Below are positions 1-12,900 of a stretch of 64,000 nt of DNA, piece after piece (the first letter of the stretch is position 1; every line of letters starts with the position of its first letter). The position numbers and the translations under genes are program-made. The DNA is from Epiperipatus broadwayi (Eukaryota; Onychophora; Udeonychophora; Euonychophora; Peripatidae): NCBI GenBank assembly GCA_028023455.1, contig JAQFVV010006273.1, forward strand, positions 3,916,142 through 3,980,141, written 5' to 3'. Under the pieces are notes generated by a model. It was not told the DNA's origin. It was given only the letters and a program-made list of their open reading frames with translations, and ran no database searches.

Positions 1-6
1 AAACTG

Positions 7-197
7 AGTAAATCATCCCTCCATGCTATGACTTAAAAGCATTCTAAAGGTTGAACAAAGAAATGAAGAATAGAATGTTGACAAAGGTATGCTTATAAAC
101 ACAAGCTACTAAGAATAGGTGGCTTCATTCTATTCTTGATTCCTTTGTTCAACATTTAGAGCACTTTAAAATCATAACCTGAGAAAGAGTGATTTAC
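7..197. repeat. Foldback repeat, family G copy 1
   Basis: Inverted repeat with arms of about 70 bases, 7-80 and 125-197. The left arm, agtaaatca...gttgaacaaag, pairs with the reverse complement of the right arm, which contains ctttgttcaac and tgatttact. The 45-base loop contains acaaaggtatgct. A second, one-armed copy lies at 769-890. No coding capacity. Non-autonomous foldback or MITE type; family not recognised. Confidence 0.7.
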
Positions 198-223
198 TTC
201 CTTTGTTTCCATATACATTAAAC

Positions 224-588
224 CAGGGGCCCCCAACCCTGTGCCCGCAGACCATTTTGTGTGTGCCCGCCGCTATCCGAACACGATAAAAAATTATTTA
301 TCTGATACAAATAAATTTAATTTGTAAAATCTTATAAATTATTGTATTATATTGTAATCAAATTGTAGAGCATATTATATTTTTACAGCGTAGAAATATA
401 AACGTTAATTATATGTTGAAATAAATATTTTTGTGTACATTATGTGTATTATTAACAATATCCAACTATAAATTTACATTGGAAAAATAAATGTTGCCCA
501 CCATCTGGTTGAAAAAAGTAAATGGTGCCAGTCACCTGGCTGGTATTATAGAATGTGCTCTTAAGTGCAAAGAGATTGGGGACCCCTG
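224..588. mobile_element. hAT-type MITE, 365 bp, with 8-bp target duplication
   Basis: Terminal inverted repeats caggggcccccaac at 224 and ttggggacccctg ending at 588 match the CAGGGGTCCCCAAC ends typical of hAT elements. The 8 bases before (216-223) and after (589-596) are identical, cattaaac, the duplication length used by hAT transposases. The interior has no reading frame of note, so it is a non-autonomous copy mobilised by a hAT transposase elsewhere. Base composition at the ends is clearly richer in G+C than the surroundings. Confidence 0.9.
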
Positions 589-768
589 CATTAAACTATG
601 TTCAATTTAAAATGTACATATTAAATCTTGCTTAATTATTACAATCAAGGTGTTAAAAGTGAGATGCTGTCTCCAACCTTGTATACTTAGTTATGAGTTT
701 AATAAATCTTAAATATCATATACTATCTGGTTGATAAATTAATTTCACTCTGAATTACTAACAATATT

Positions 769-890
769 GACAAAGGTATGCTCATAAACATCAGAGCTAC
801 TAAGAATAGGTGGATTCATTTTATTCTTGACTCCTTAGTTTATCATTTAGAGCGCTTTTAAGTCATAGCCTGGGAGAGCGATTTACTGCC
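769..890. repeat. Foldback repeat, family G copy 2 (one arm)
   Basis: Shares acaaaggtatgct, ctactaagaataggtgg and cattttattcttga with the loop and right arm of the repeat at 7-197, in the same orientation, ending gcgatttact. The left arm is absent. Confidence 0.65.
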
Positions 891-1909
891 TTTGAAATTT
901 TATAGTCCAGTGTCACTGACATTAGTTTTGATAAATAAATTTGAAGATGGTTGAAGTGATTAATTACTTGATAAAAGTCATTGATATATTTATATTTGAA
1001 TGAGATTTAGTTCTTGACTAAATTAAATTTTAAAATATCTGTATTTACAGAAACAACCAATTATAGATATAAACATAAGTTATAATTTGGAGATCATTTT
1101 CAAAGTTAATACTATGTATTATATTATCCATTTTTTTATAGTTTTTATCAGTACATCTTTTATACCAACTTCATATGACAATCATCTACCAGTGCAGAAA
1201 GTTAAACCCTTCTCTATCAATATGCATGAATTTTACAATGTTCACATTTCAGATGAATTAAATATCTGAATCTTTATTCCATGTTGACAGTCTATTACCT
1301 TTCACTAACATTTTCATTTATTTTTTAACATTCTGGAAAAGTGAATAATTATTGCACTGAATATATGTAGTTTTAATTTTTAAATTTTATTTTAATAGTC
1401 TATCTTAATTCTATCATCTGAACACCATTCATCAAAACAAGAAAATGTAATGTCATTCATATAATTTACACATGTATAAATTAAATTTTCAAATATAAAT
1501 TGGTAGTTAACTTTATATTCAATCCTATATCAGATTGAGAAGAGAATAAAAAGGTGAAAGCAAAAAAATTATTTGTTTTGTAATTTATCATTTATATAGG
1601 CATAGACAAGAAATAATTTAATTTTTTATAATCTCCATGCTGAGATAAAGTTTGATTACATAAAATAAGGAAGACGGATTTTGGGAGGAAGGGGAGATAT
1701 GAACATGGGCATTTTTTTGGAAACAAAGAGTAAAAAATTGCAATATTTTACAAAATTTGCCATATCAAGATTTTTTTCTTTTCAATCAGTAAAAGATTCA
1801 GAAAATATAAAATATTTTATAAAAATCATGTTTGAGAGGATTCGTGACATTTTTCTGAAAGAAGTAACACTGAGCTGACTTCACATAAACTCAAGTTTTT
1901 ACTTGATTT

Positions 1910-2112
1910 TTTGGTATTTTTTCAATCGATGACGTATTATCCTGAAGCCATATCAGTCTGATCTTCCGATCTTTAAGATAACGTCTCCAGGTGATTTGCG
2001 GACAAATGCAATCGCTAAAATTTTCCGCAATCACGTAGACCCGGCACGTTAAAGATCGCAAGATTAGATTGATATGCCTTCAGGGTAATACGTCATTGGT
2101 TGGAAAATACTA
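1910..2112. repeat. Inverted repeat at the end of the Merlin-like element
   Basis: Arms 1910-1977 and 2048-2112 are near-perfect inverse copies (left contains atgacgtattatcctgaag, right contains cttcagggtaatacgtcat). The terminal AACCRATGACGTATTA-type sequence recurs, reversed, at 3467-3487, which suggests that this block and the transposase remnant belong to one element or related ones. No convincing target duplication was found. Confidence 0.6.
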
Positions 2113-2835
2113 AAGATGACCGTCGGGTAGATAACGAGCACCACCATGTTTGTTGTTCCTAAAAAAAAAAAAAAAATGTACATGCATGCGTCAAAATAAT
2201 TTAGAAATTGAAAGTAATTAAGTGTAAATTTGATAATTGCAGAAATATGTAGAAATTTTTTTTTTGTAAATTTAAATTAAATGGACAAATAAAGAATATT
2301 ACGAATTTTTATAACAAAAAAAAAAATGTACAGTACTTGAAGGAAAAAATAACTTATCTTTAAAATGTACTTGCATGAAAATAGTACATTGAATATACGT
2401 CTAAATACATAATAGTACATAAAATACGTCAAAATAATTTTGAAATTAAAAGTAATTAAATTTATCAATGAAAATGGAAAAAAAATGTACATACTTACGT
2501 CAAAATAAGTAATTAAGTGTAAGTTTGATAACTGCAGAAATATTAAAATTTTTTTTGTAAATTTAAAATTAATAGACGATATCAGGTACTTCTCCAGACC
2601 TAATGCGAATCGTGGCATTAATGGCGACCTTGGAGAATAACTTAAAAGGTGCTATATTACGTCATTTTTAGTCGAATTTATAATATATTTCAGAATTTAA
2701 AAATTATCAAAAGGAATTAATTGTACTGTAATTAATTTACAAAAAAAAAATTCTGTATATTTCAGAAATTAAAAATAATATATAAAATGACATTATTTAT
2801 TAGAAACAAAAATGAAAATTACTTACAAATAGCGT
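2113..2835. other. AT-rich interior with degenerate repeats, no gene
   Basis: Degenerate direct repeats at about 2163-2290, 2405-2470 and 2480-2580 share atgtacat, gtcaaaataa, agtaattaa and a trailing poly-A or T run. Apparent reading frames here arise from the repeats and show no recognisable protein. Confidence 0.4.
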
Positions 2836-3224
2836 TCACTGCGGTGGACTGAATTGGGATATGTGTTCCAAAATCGCATGGAAAGCATCAGCATTATACG
2901 ACTGCCTCCACATAAATTCACTCAAATATGAGTCCAGGTGCCGCCGTGTTTTTTATTGGACCAACTGTTTATGAAACGTATAGCGGTGACGAAAGGAATT
3001 TTGGAGCCCTCGAACCATGTTCCTTTTCTTATTGCCATTTGGGACAGACAATCTTTCAAATTACATCGCCATTGCTTCACTGAATTGTGTATATATTTTT
3101 TCAATTCATGGCCGTTTTGATATAGTTTCCTTTAGGGGAGAACTGCATGGTCTTGAAATAAAATAATAGATTTTTCTTCGGTACTCGGCAAATTCCACAA
3201 TGTAAGATTGGTAGTTTCAACCAT
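2836..3224 (-). pseudogene. ISXO2/IS1016-like transposase, catalytic core deleted
   Basis: Read on the minus strand from an ATG at 3224: LTLWNLPSTEEKSI, one in-frame TAA, then NGHELKKYIHNSVKQWRC, and RKGTWFEGSKIPFVTAIRF with INSWSN. This is the zinc-ribbon N-terminus of the widespread ISXO2-like transposases of Merlin elements. It then jumps directly to KKHGGT and, one frame over, DSYLSEFMWRQSYNADAFH and ISQFSPPQ-stop, which is the family's C-terminus. About 180 middle residues with the acidic catalytic residues are missing, so the copy cannot encode an active enzyme. The join lies near 2935-2960. Family identity is from memory of the conserved blocks. Confidence 0.8.
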
Positions 3225-3846
3225 TTGTAGCAAAAACGCAAATATGACAGAACGAAAAAATCAGTGTTAAGCCGTGAGTAGCAAAATCACAAAAGACAGA
3301 CAAATGTCAAAATTTCCCAAAGCTCTCTTCGATTTTTAAATCTCGCGGGTCAAAAAAAAAACCAAAAATTGACTTTCACATAGATTAATCATGCCAGTGT
3401 CTCGGATGCCATGACAACGTTGTCATGTTATGATCGACGACGTCTACCGGAAAATAAATCGGTAGGTGTAATACGTCATCGGTTAAATAATGTAAGCAAG
3501 AACAGTATTCTAATCTAGAGGTTTTTTTTGTAAGCTTGAATAATTATAGTATTAATGTATAAAATGTCACTAAATTAATTAGTTAAAATAAGCCCAAATG
3601 AATTTTATGCAATATTAATCTTTTTTTAGAAAGCTTAAAAATGTATCAAAAGTAATATACAATATTTCAAAATTCTTTTATCTAGTATTTGTTCTTTCAT
3701 CCAAATTGATATTATTACTTACATACTTTTTAAAATAATCTACTTTTATTTTATCTATATATATATTTTTTACATTTTCCTCAATAATTATAATATTTAC
3801 AAATTATTTCGTAATATACAAAGAGATATAAATAAATAAGACTTAC

Positions 3847-3925
3847 ACGAGATTTTAAATGAGATTTTTCTAAAGCATTCCATAATTCTTCGTCTGTATA
3901 ATTTGAAAATGGATCCAAGTTATAC
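3847..3925 (-). CDS. ABCC5-like: ABCC5-like exon h: NLDPF block, last exon seen
   Basis: Exon of 79 nt, acceptor attacag, donor gtaagt. With the previous exon it reads [18 protein letters not shown], then [11 protein letters not shown], matching NLDPF-x-x-Y-[ST]-[DE] in ABCC NBD2. The next expected exon (signature motif and Walker B) was not found between 1 and 3840, so the gene continues beyond the left edge. Confidence 0.92.
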
Positions 3926-6900
3926 CTGTAATTTATATATATCGTAAGTAAATATATTTTCTAAGTTGATGTTATATCTATAAATATACTATTATTGTTA
4001 TAAAAATTGTCTACATTGTAATGATAGTGTTTAAATTGCGAAAGTGAAAGCATCTTCTGTTGACTGCATTTACAAAATACAAACTGAAGTAATTATCTTT
4101 ATAAAGAACTTAAGTTCTTGGTGGACTTGTACTGAAATAGATTATATGTGAAATAGAAATATTTATTGTATATTTGAAATTTGTATAGATATAATATCAG
4201 TGAAAAATATGTAGCTATACAAAAAAAAAATGTTAACATATGTCCACATTTATTCCATATACAGTACTGCATATAGATATAAAGGCAATTTATCGAATCC
4301 ACTTTGAACACTTTTTAGCAAAATTCTTTATTGTACATATACCTTACGTTTCATTTGCTAAAAAGTGTTCAAAGTGGATGAGATAAATTGTATTTATAAG
4401 ATTTTACAGCAAAACAGGATGATTTCGATAAAATTTTGGTAGATATAAAGGCGTAGCTGATAAGAAGCAAAAGGAAACTATTGTACTTGTTAAAAAAAAT
4501 GAAAATAATAACACCTTTTTTGTAAACTTCATGGAAAGCACAAATGTTGACAGCAGTTTTTTTTTTTATATTATCTTTATTTTTTTGTTTTACTTAAGAT
4601 TTTTGAACTTTTACCTTTTTTTATAAAAATGCTTGGGTTATTAGTTTGATTCTAAATTTGCCATAAGTGATTTATCGGAGATTATGCCGGAGATTGTGTC
4701 AATGCCTGGAAGACTATTATATCTTACTTTATTTATCTTCTGAAACATGTTAGTATCAACAGGAAAGTATTTGTAGCTATTAAATTCTAAGAATAAATTA
4801 TACCTTTCCCCCCACAACTGCCAAATGACGCTTTTATACTGATAGCCATGTTAGCATTCTGAAAGTAACTAATTAAAATAGTGGTGTCAGTCATGTTTCA
4901 ATAGCATATTAGCATTTCAAAATTTAGCAATAATTGATTCATTTATTTATATAGAATTGAATATAAAATAACTCAAAACTCCAATACTGATATAAAATAA
5001 AATAATTGCTATTAAAAATTAATGTCAAAATATTCCACAAATGTAATTATGTATCATCTCATTTTTCCTAATTGGTGAAAAGCATACAATTATATATATA
5101 TGATATTAACAAAATAATTCATTTTTACAGTAAAATATCTTTGTAGACTTATTTTCATTCAGTTACAAATTCAAAAATTTTATTTATGAATAATTTTTTT
5201 TCAAAACTATCTAACTATTTTGAAAATTTACTATTTGCATTATTTATATAGAGTTTTTTTTTTAAATTTTGAATTGCTATTATATATATATATTTAAAAA
5301 AGATTTATTAAAATCATTATTGTGTAAAATTTTTCATTGCTGACTCAGGTAAGTTTCATTCATGAAAGCTTCATTAGAGCTATTTTATGACAATCTTTTT
5401 TTTCTTTTTAAAGATATATTTGAGAAGACGAGCAGCTCTATAATTTTTATTAGTCATTCATTAGACTAGAGATTATCTAATAATGAATAATATTTCTGTA
5501 GTGTAATTTTCACTATACCACTTTCACACAAGGTAGAGACTGGTTTCTATCCCTTTTAATATCTATCTCTCTATAGCTATACTGAACAATAATAGATATG
5601 TTTAAGAGATTGTAGTCTGGGTCAAATGAAGAGTGCTAGTTCAGCACAAAAGATGCATCTTGGGGATTATAGATCTTTTTCACATGTCTTTGCTCATAGG
5701 TTTATGATTACATCCCTCCACAAGCTGTTAAACATGGATAGAAACCAGTCCCTACCTTGCATAAGAGTGGTATAGTTAAAATTACACTACATAAATATTA
5801 TTAATTATTGGATAATCTCTAGTCTTATAAATGATTAATAAAAATTATTAATATACTTTCATTAAGTAATTTGTGTCAATGTTCTGAGGGTAGCACATTT
5901 GACACTTATCAAACAAACTAGTAATTTGCTATTAATATACATACTGAACAATAATAAAGATATAAGAGATTGTGGTCTAAGCCAACTGATGAGTGCTAAT
6001 TCACATGAAATGTGCAACTTTGGGACCATAAACTTTTTTACATGCCTTTGATCATATGTTTTTTATTACATCCCTTCACAAGATGTTAAAAATGGATAGA
6101 AACCAGTCTCTACCTTGCATATTATTACTCATCATTTGTAATATTTATGAGGTTCTTTATAAAGTTATTTTTATCAAAAGTAATATAAAAAACAAAAAAT
6201 AAAGACATGCTAGATTGGTTAAAATTGGGAAAATATTGCTTAATTACAAAAATTGAAAGTCTGGTAAAAACAAAACAGATTCAGAAAACTCATTATTTAA
6301 ATCTTATTCTTTTTTCATGATATAATTGTGTTTTTTTTTTGTATAGTATATTATCATATTAAAAAAATCTAAATATTATTTATTTATAGCATACTTTATT
6401 TTATGCAAAAATTGAATAATAGCACAAAAGTAGCATGTTAAATGTGATGTCATGGGATAAAAATTGGTGCATGAATTCTAAAATAATGTCATCTCTGCTT
6501 TGTGGTATTAATCAATATCATTCCATATTAATAAATGTTCAATTCTGGAGTTTAATAAATTTCCAAAAATGTTATTAAAATAGACAAAAAGCAATAAAAG
6601 TTAATAAGCAATGATAAAAATGAAAGAAACAAAATATTTAATTAAAAGACTAAAATTATAATATTCCTGTGTCTTTGTTATACTTTTAGGGGTATAATAT
6701 CTGAATTAGCTAGAACAAACTTATTTTATAATTACTAATTTTTAGTTGTTTTTTTAAATATAGTAAATATCAAAGTTTGATATAAACTTATTTAAGTAAC
6801 AGAATGAGATATTACCACAACACCTAATGCAATACAGTTCATAAAATCTGAAAAAAAAAACATTAATTTTATTTTAGTGTCATAATAGTATTACATGCAA

Positions 6901-9900
6901 ATAATCATAAGACACTAAAACTTTTACAAATTTTGGTACAGACTATTAAAAAATGTGTATTGTTTTATTTATTGATAAATATTTTTTTTAAAGAACCATA
7001 AGTATTTTTTTTTTGTATAAGTCGTATAAAGAGACACCAGAGTTATTTTTGCATGAAAATATAAGGTTTGTCACAGCACTGGTTCTATCTGTCATTTAAA
7101 AATATATGTTGATCAACTGAATAAAATTGAATTTTGTATTCTTACTTAAAAAGTGAAATTAATTTTATATAGTTTCAAAATTGAAGTGAAGATTTTAAAA
7201 TACATTTTTATATGCTTAAACATGATTATAATATATAAACATGATTGAATCTTTAAAAGTAATCTACCTGACTGTTCCAGTAAAAAGTTGTGATTCTTGA
7301 GGAATAATACATAGTCTCGATCTAAGATCTTGAAGTCTAATTTCACTTATATCTATGGCATCAATTTTTATTGATCCCTGAGTTAATTCAACAAGTTGAT
7401 AAAGTGCTACAGCAAGAGAAGATTTACCTAGAAATATATAATGTACGAATTCAACAATATATAAGGTTATTATTTAGAATACAATCAATTAAGACTTTAA
7501 TTGTAAATTGAATTCAGTTTTCTATAGTTTACACCAATAGTGTATAAGTAATGCATTTCAAAGTAAAAAAAAAAATCTTTAATTTTCAACTCAAAAAGAA
7601 AAAATATCTAAATAAAAAATACGATAAATAATAATAAGATAAACTTGTTGACTTAATTTTTTTAATGACAAATTGATGGTATAGATATTTCTTATAACAA
7701 TTCCTTCATATACAAATCAATGCAAACAAATTTTCTCCATATTTATTTTCCTTACAGTTTCGACTGTCCAGCAGTCTTCATCAGAGCTCTACTTTTCTGC
7801 ATTTTACTTAAAAGCAGAGAAGAAGTAGAGCTCTGATAAAGACTGCTGGACAATCGAAACTAAGGAAAATAAAGAAGGTGGAGAATTTGTTTGCATTGAT
7901 GTGTATATGAAGGAATTGTTATAAGAAATATACATATATGATTATATGAAGATATGCAAAGAAAGTGAAAGAGAAGAATAAGAGAATAAATTGATGGAAG
8001 AAAATGGGTATGCAATACTCTATTGAGTATTTAAATTCACATTTAAATTTTATGTAATGTTCAAATTTATGAAAGCATTACATTTTATAAAAATGTTATT
8101 AATAAATAGATTAAAAGATCTTACAGCTAAAACTTTATATGCTGTTTTTAATTTTAAAATATAAGGTTAAATTTACAGTTTGGCATTTTTGATAAAGCTA
8201 AAACTTTATCTTACAGTTACCATTTTTTTAGGTTAAAAAATCCCCATAAAACTGAAACTTGGTTACAGTTTGCCATTTAAAAAACGTTTCACAGTTTTTT
8301 TCATTTTTTTGGAAATAAGATGTGGTGTGTGTTTTGTAGGTTTTGAAATTTAGTATTACATGTACGGGGTGTTTACGGTAGCACAAAGTGCTTTATTATG
8401 CTGGGGAGGGTGTGTGTGTTTGCTATAATAAAAACTTGCAAAAAGTATCATATTAAAAACTCTGAGTTACTTGTTTTTATTTCATATTGTAATGTCTTTT
8501 ATTCTTTTTGCATAATGAATCTTTTTTTTTTAGATTTGAAGTTTAGGATTACATGTGGTATGACATTACTTTGGTGACCTATTATTCTAAGTTTGCGATA
8601 TCTTTAAAATAATGCCTCCATGAGATTTGTCAACAAATTTTATCAATCAAGTTCTTTCTCACATCCCTTGGAAGCATTATTTTAAATATATCACCATAAA
8701 ATAATACTTCACCAGAGTAAGACATCATAGCAGATATAATACCAAAGTATCAAACCAAATTCTATCATGTGGTCTCTGAATTTTCAATAATTATTTTTGC
8801 CTTTTTATATAAAAATATTATATTGTTTAATATATATTATCAAGCTAAATTATTTCCTTACTGTATTTATATTTGGATCTTGTTTATTAGAAAATAAAAT
8901 ACAATATCTGAGCTCCTACTTTTAATCACATTGAGAGATTCAATATTATTGGTATATAATAAATAAACTCTCAGTATGTATGTAATCTATTACTTTGGTG
9001 ATTTGAAGATTAATTTCTACTATACAAAGCAATGATTTATCTGCATTTATTTTTTACCTACAAGATTAATGTACTAGATAAAGAAGTTCTACCATACGTT
9101 TTTATGTTTTACAATTGTTCAATAATCCTCAGATATGTACATATAATTTATTAATTTTGATCTATTTTAATTATATACTAATATGTACATTTAAATCTAG
9201 CCATAGAAACAGTATGATTGTCTTAAGAATTGTGATGGTGACATTCTATTTATTCTAATTATTAAATTTTTTTTTTTTTAAATTTATTTATTATATTTTA
9301 TAATTACTAAATATTTTTGGGGAAAAAATAATTTTATTTATATCATTGAAGTATTAGTAATAATCCATGGGTTAGTATAGAACACAAAGTTTTGAATGAC
9401 ATTACCCTCTTCTTGAGATGTTGCTGAATTAAATTGTGATAAATAGCATAAAAATTGAACACAAACTTTGGATTACTGAATTTAAAATGATACTCTAATG
9501 GCCTAAATTATTTTATCAAAGTTAACAAGAAATGTTATAAATACATCACTGAGTGGCCATCTTATTTCTCCATTTCTAATGAATAAAATTGAGGTAGTTG
9601 AGGGCGATGTAGTCAATTGTCATGTAAGCAATTTTTTTTTGCCCTCTTAATATATTTGTATTCTCATTAGAATGTATGTTCAATGATAAATGCATGGTCT
9701 ACTTCTTTTGGCATATCTATTTTTTCCTGCCTAATCAATGTATTTTTAATAATTTTTTTAATAGGAGAGCTAGTTTCACAAACACATATCATTCTATGAT
9801 GAAATATTATCATGGAAATTTGGATTTCTTATAGTGGTGCATGCTGTTTTAATCTTATGTTGATTATATTTTCTAGAGTATTTGGAACCCTTGTATATAT

Positions 9901-12900
9901 TCACACTATATAAAACTAATTAGTTTTTCTTTTATTGTCTATTTAAGGATTTCTTAATGATAGTTGATGAGTTTGTTGACATCTCAACAAATTTGTTTTG
10001 CTCTGTTAAATAGTGATAATATAATTCTATATTTTGGGTTTTTATCATGATTGCATATATAAGTTAAGTATTTACTGTAAGTGGTTTTCTGTAAACCATA
10101 GTTTTCATTTTGCCATGAAAAAGTCTTGTTACAAGAACATCTAAAAATACAAATTTGTGTTCTTATTCTAATTCTATTGTGAATTAAATTGGAAAATTGT
10201 TAAAGGCGTAGGTGAAGAAGTTTAATATTATTGCTTTGTCATATGTCTGTACAAAAAATATATTATCAACAAGACTATTGGAGGAATGGTGTAATATTTA
10301 TGGCTGTAATTTCAAATTTTTTTTACATATATATTTTCTATCAGGGGTAAAAATTGTGAGTCCATAATCACATCCTGAGTTTTCTGAAAGAATTTTACTC
10401 TTTGTATTGAAAACAATGCAAGCTGTTGTGAAGAATGTTAACGTTTTTCATTATATATCAGTTGGAAGATTTATTTTGATATTCAGACTATCACCATTAT
10501 TTAATTTTTTTAAAAATAAATAATATGTCATCATTAGGCACATTTATGAAGAAACTTTTTATGTCAAAGCTTACTAAGATATCGGGTTTTTTTTCCCAAT
10601 TTTTTAAATATTTTTATCAATGACACAAAGTGCTAACAATTCTTGATAAAAATGTCATAGATTTTAATGAAACACAATTCTTATGAATTTTAGATAGACT
10701 ATAGAAGTGTAATTTTTAAAAAAAAAATATTATGTCCATACCTTACTAAATCTTATGGCTTGGATCCTTATCAGGGAGCTTTACTGTTCTCTGACTGAAT
10801 TAAATTGGTTACCTAATAATGATTCAACATTACTTTGGGTAAATCCAGTGTAATTAATAAATTTAACTCACAATAATTTAATAAATTAACTGACAATAAT
10901 TATTAGGAGTAACTTTACATTATATATATATAAACCCGAAAGCGTACAACATAATAATAAAGATTGTTCTGACCTATTTAGTCTCTAGCTTGTTTTTCAT
11001 GTCCGGAGACAAAGCCCTCTGCTCTAGAAGATACTGGGTTAAGGGAGATGTCCAGCACCCAAATTTTAGTCCTTTTGCCAGTTGAGTTCCTCATTAACTG
11101 GTCTCCTTTTTCTTCTTACCATTGATTGGATGATATTTTTCCTCAACAGATAAGGTAGTTATTTCTTTATGTGCACACATGCTGGATTCCAGAATGTTTT
11201 ACATTTTGTTAACTTTAATTTAAGAGTTATTATGAGACTTAAATTCTTGTTATTAACGATAGAAATCTGTCTCTCATTTCTTTAATTATTTTAAGTACAT
11301 TTTTATCTCATCATTAATTTTACTTTTTCACTATAATTAGAATATATATATTAATCTTAGAACGTCAAATTATTTTTTAGTTCCTTATTTAAAAGATAAA
11401 TCTTTTAATTCTACAATTATTTTTCATTTATTTACTATTACCTATTTATGTATGTACGTGTACCCACACACATACATATCAAATATGTTATTTTTTCAAA
11501 ATCAGGAAAAAACTATGATACTTTATGAATAATAATAAAGACAATATATTTATCTATTGTAGTATGCACTAAAGTTACCCCAAATACATATATATAACAA
11601 GGAAAGAAAAATCATAAGAGAAAATATTAATATGTTGATTTCTCTTTATAGTAATTAATAGGTTCATATCAGTATAATAACATATAATTAAAATAAATGA
11701 AACAAAATTCTAAAGTAAATTAAAATCAGAAATGTGCATTTATTTAATTAAATAATAAATTAACGTCTTCAATAACCACAATCGACAATGTTTTATTATT
11801 TTCTTTGTATGAATTAGTTTCTTTTCTTTTTATCTTAGAAAGAGCTGATGCATCTTTCGTGAGATCCAGCAGACGTTAAAAAAGGTTTGCTAATTTTTTT
11901 TGTTTTTTAAGTGTCATAGCATCGGCCGGGACGCGAACCCGCAACCCGGGCAACTGCCTGCTAGTGCAAGGCAGTCACGCTGACCTCTCGACCACCAATG
12001 CAAGACAAAAAAAAAGGTTTGCTAATTTATTACAAATACAAACAAAAAGGAAAAAGTGATATTAATTAAATAAATAAAAACAAATATTAATTAGTGCAGA
12101 ATATTTTGTTAGATATTAATTAATTGTATATCTTATACAATAGGATTAGTAAATACTTGACTTGAATCTAATAACATAGAGTTAAATTTATTGAATGAAA
12201 GGAATTATGGGGGAAAAAGATAAGCCAACAATTTACCGCAGACTGATGTCAAATAATGATTGGGTAATAAAGAAATGATTTCATAAACAGTGATAAAGTA
12301 AGGTTTAAAAGGGATCAAAATCAGTTGTAAAATTTATTATCTTCTCTTTAAGATGAGCAGAAACACAAGCAGGCACATTGTCAATAAAATTAATATAAAT
12401 ATCTATGCTATGGGTAGCTAAACCTCCAGGTATGTGTTTCTTCTGGTCATTTCATGATGTAGCAATTAAGTAGAAAAAGAATGCCCTAAAATATTTTTAA
12501 AATATAATATTTGAAATTCAACCTATTACTATCAAGGATATTTGCCACCACCATGTCACCTGCCTACCAGAAGCCAGTATGCTGTAAAATGTTGTGAAAG
12601 AAAAAAAAAATATCTAGAGTAAAAGAAATCATACATTTAACGTTAGATGTCTGACTATTTTAAAGAAAAGAAATGGTACAAATATGATGAAATGATTATT
12701 ATATTAAGTATATATCTATAATAACATTGTGGACAAATAATTTTTGTATTGGATACTTGACCATTGTATATATATATGATGAATCTAACCAACACAGAAA
12801 TGAAATCAAAAGCCTTATAATAACTATGAAATTTTTCAATAAATGTGAACTAAAAATAAATTAGGAATCTGGCCAAATTAAGTAACTGCAGATTTAATAA

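Larger units (their letters stand above)
1910..3490 (-). mobile_element. Decayed Merlin/IS1016-like DNA transposon
   Basis: Contains a transposase remnant (2836-3224) between ends sharing about 18 bases of inverted sequence (around 1921-1940 and 3467-3487). The interior 2163-2580 holds three degenerate copies of an AT-rich unit containing gtcaaaataa and aagtaattaa. Boundaries are uncertain because the left end is itself a foldback and no target duplication is visible. The assignment rests on the transposase fragment. Confidence 0.55.
3926..7267 (-). other. ABCC5-like: Intron between exons g and h
   Basis: 3.3 kb intron. Holds the hammerhead-bearing K1 foldback (5440-5850) and the truncated K2 copy (5939-6120). 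A short inverted repeat, aaagtgttcaaagtgga, occurs at 4299-4316 and 4363-4378. The rest is low-complexity A/T sequence without recognisable features. Confidence 0.8.

Noticed and set aside
2277-2618. 113-codon open frame on the minus strand
   Set aside because: Made of low-complexity A/T repeats in the transposon interior; no recognised domain.
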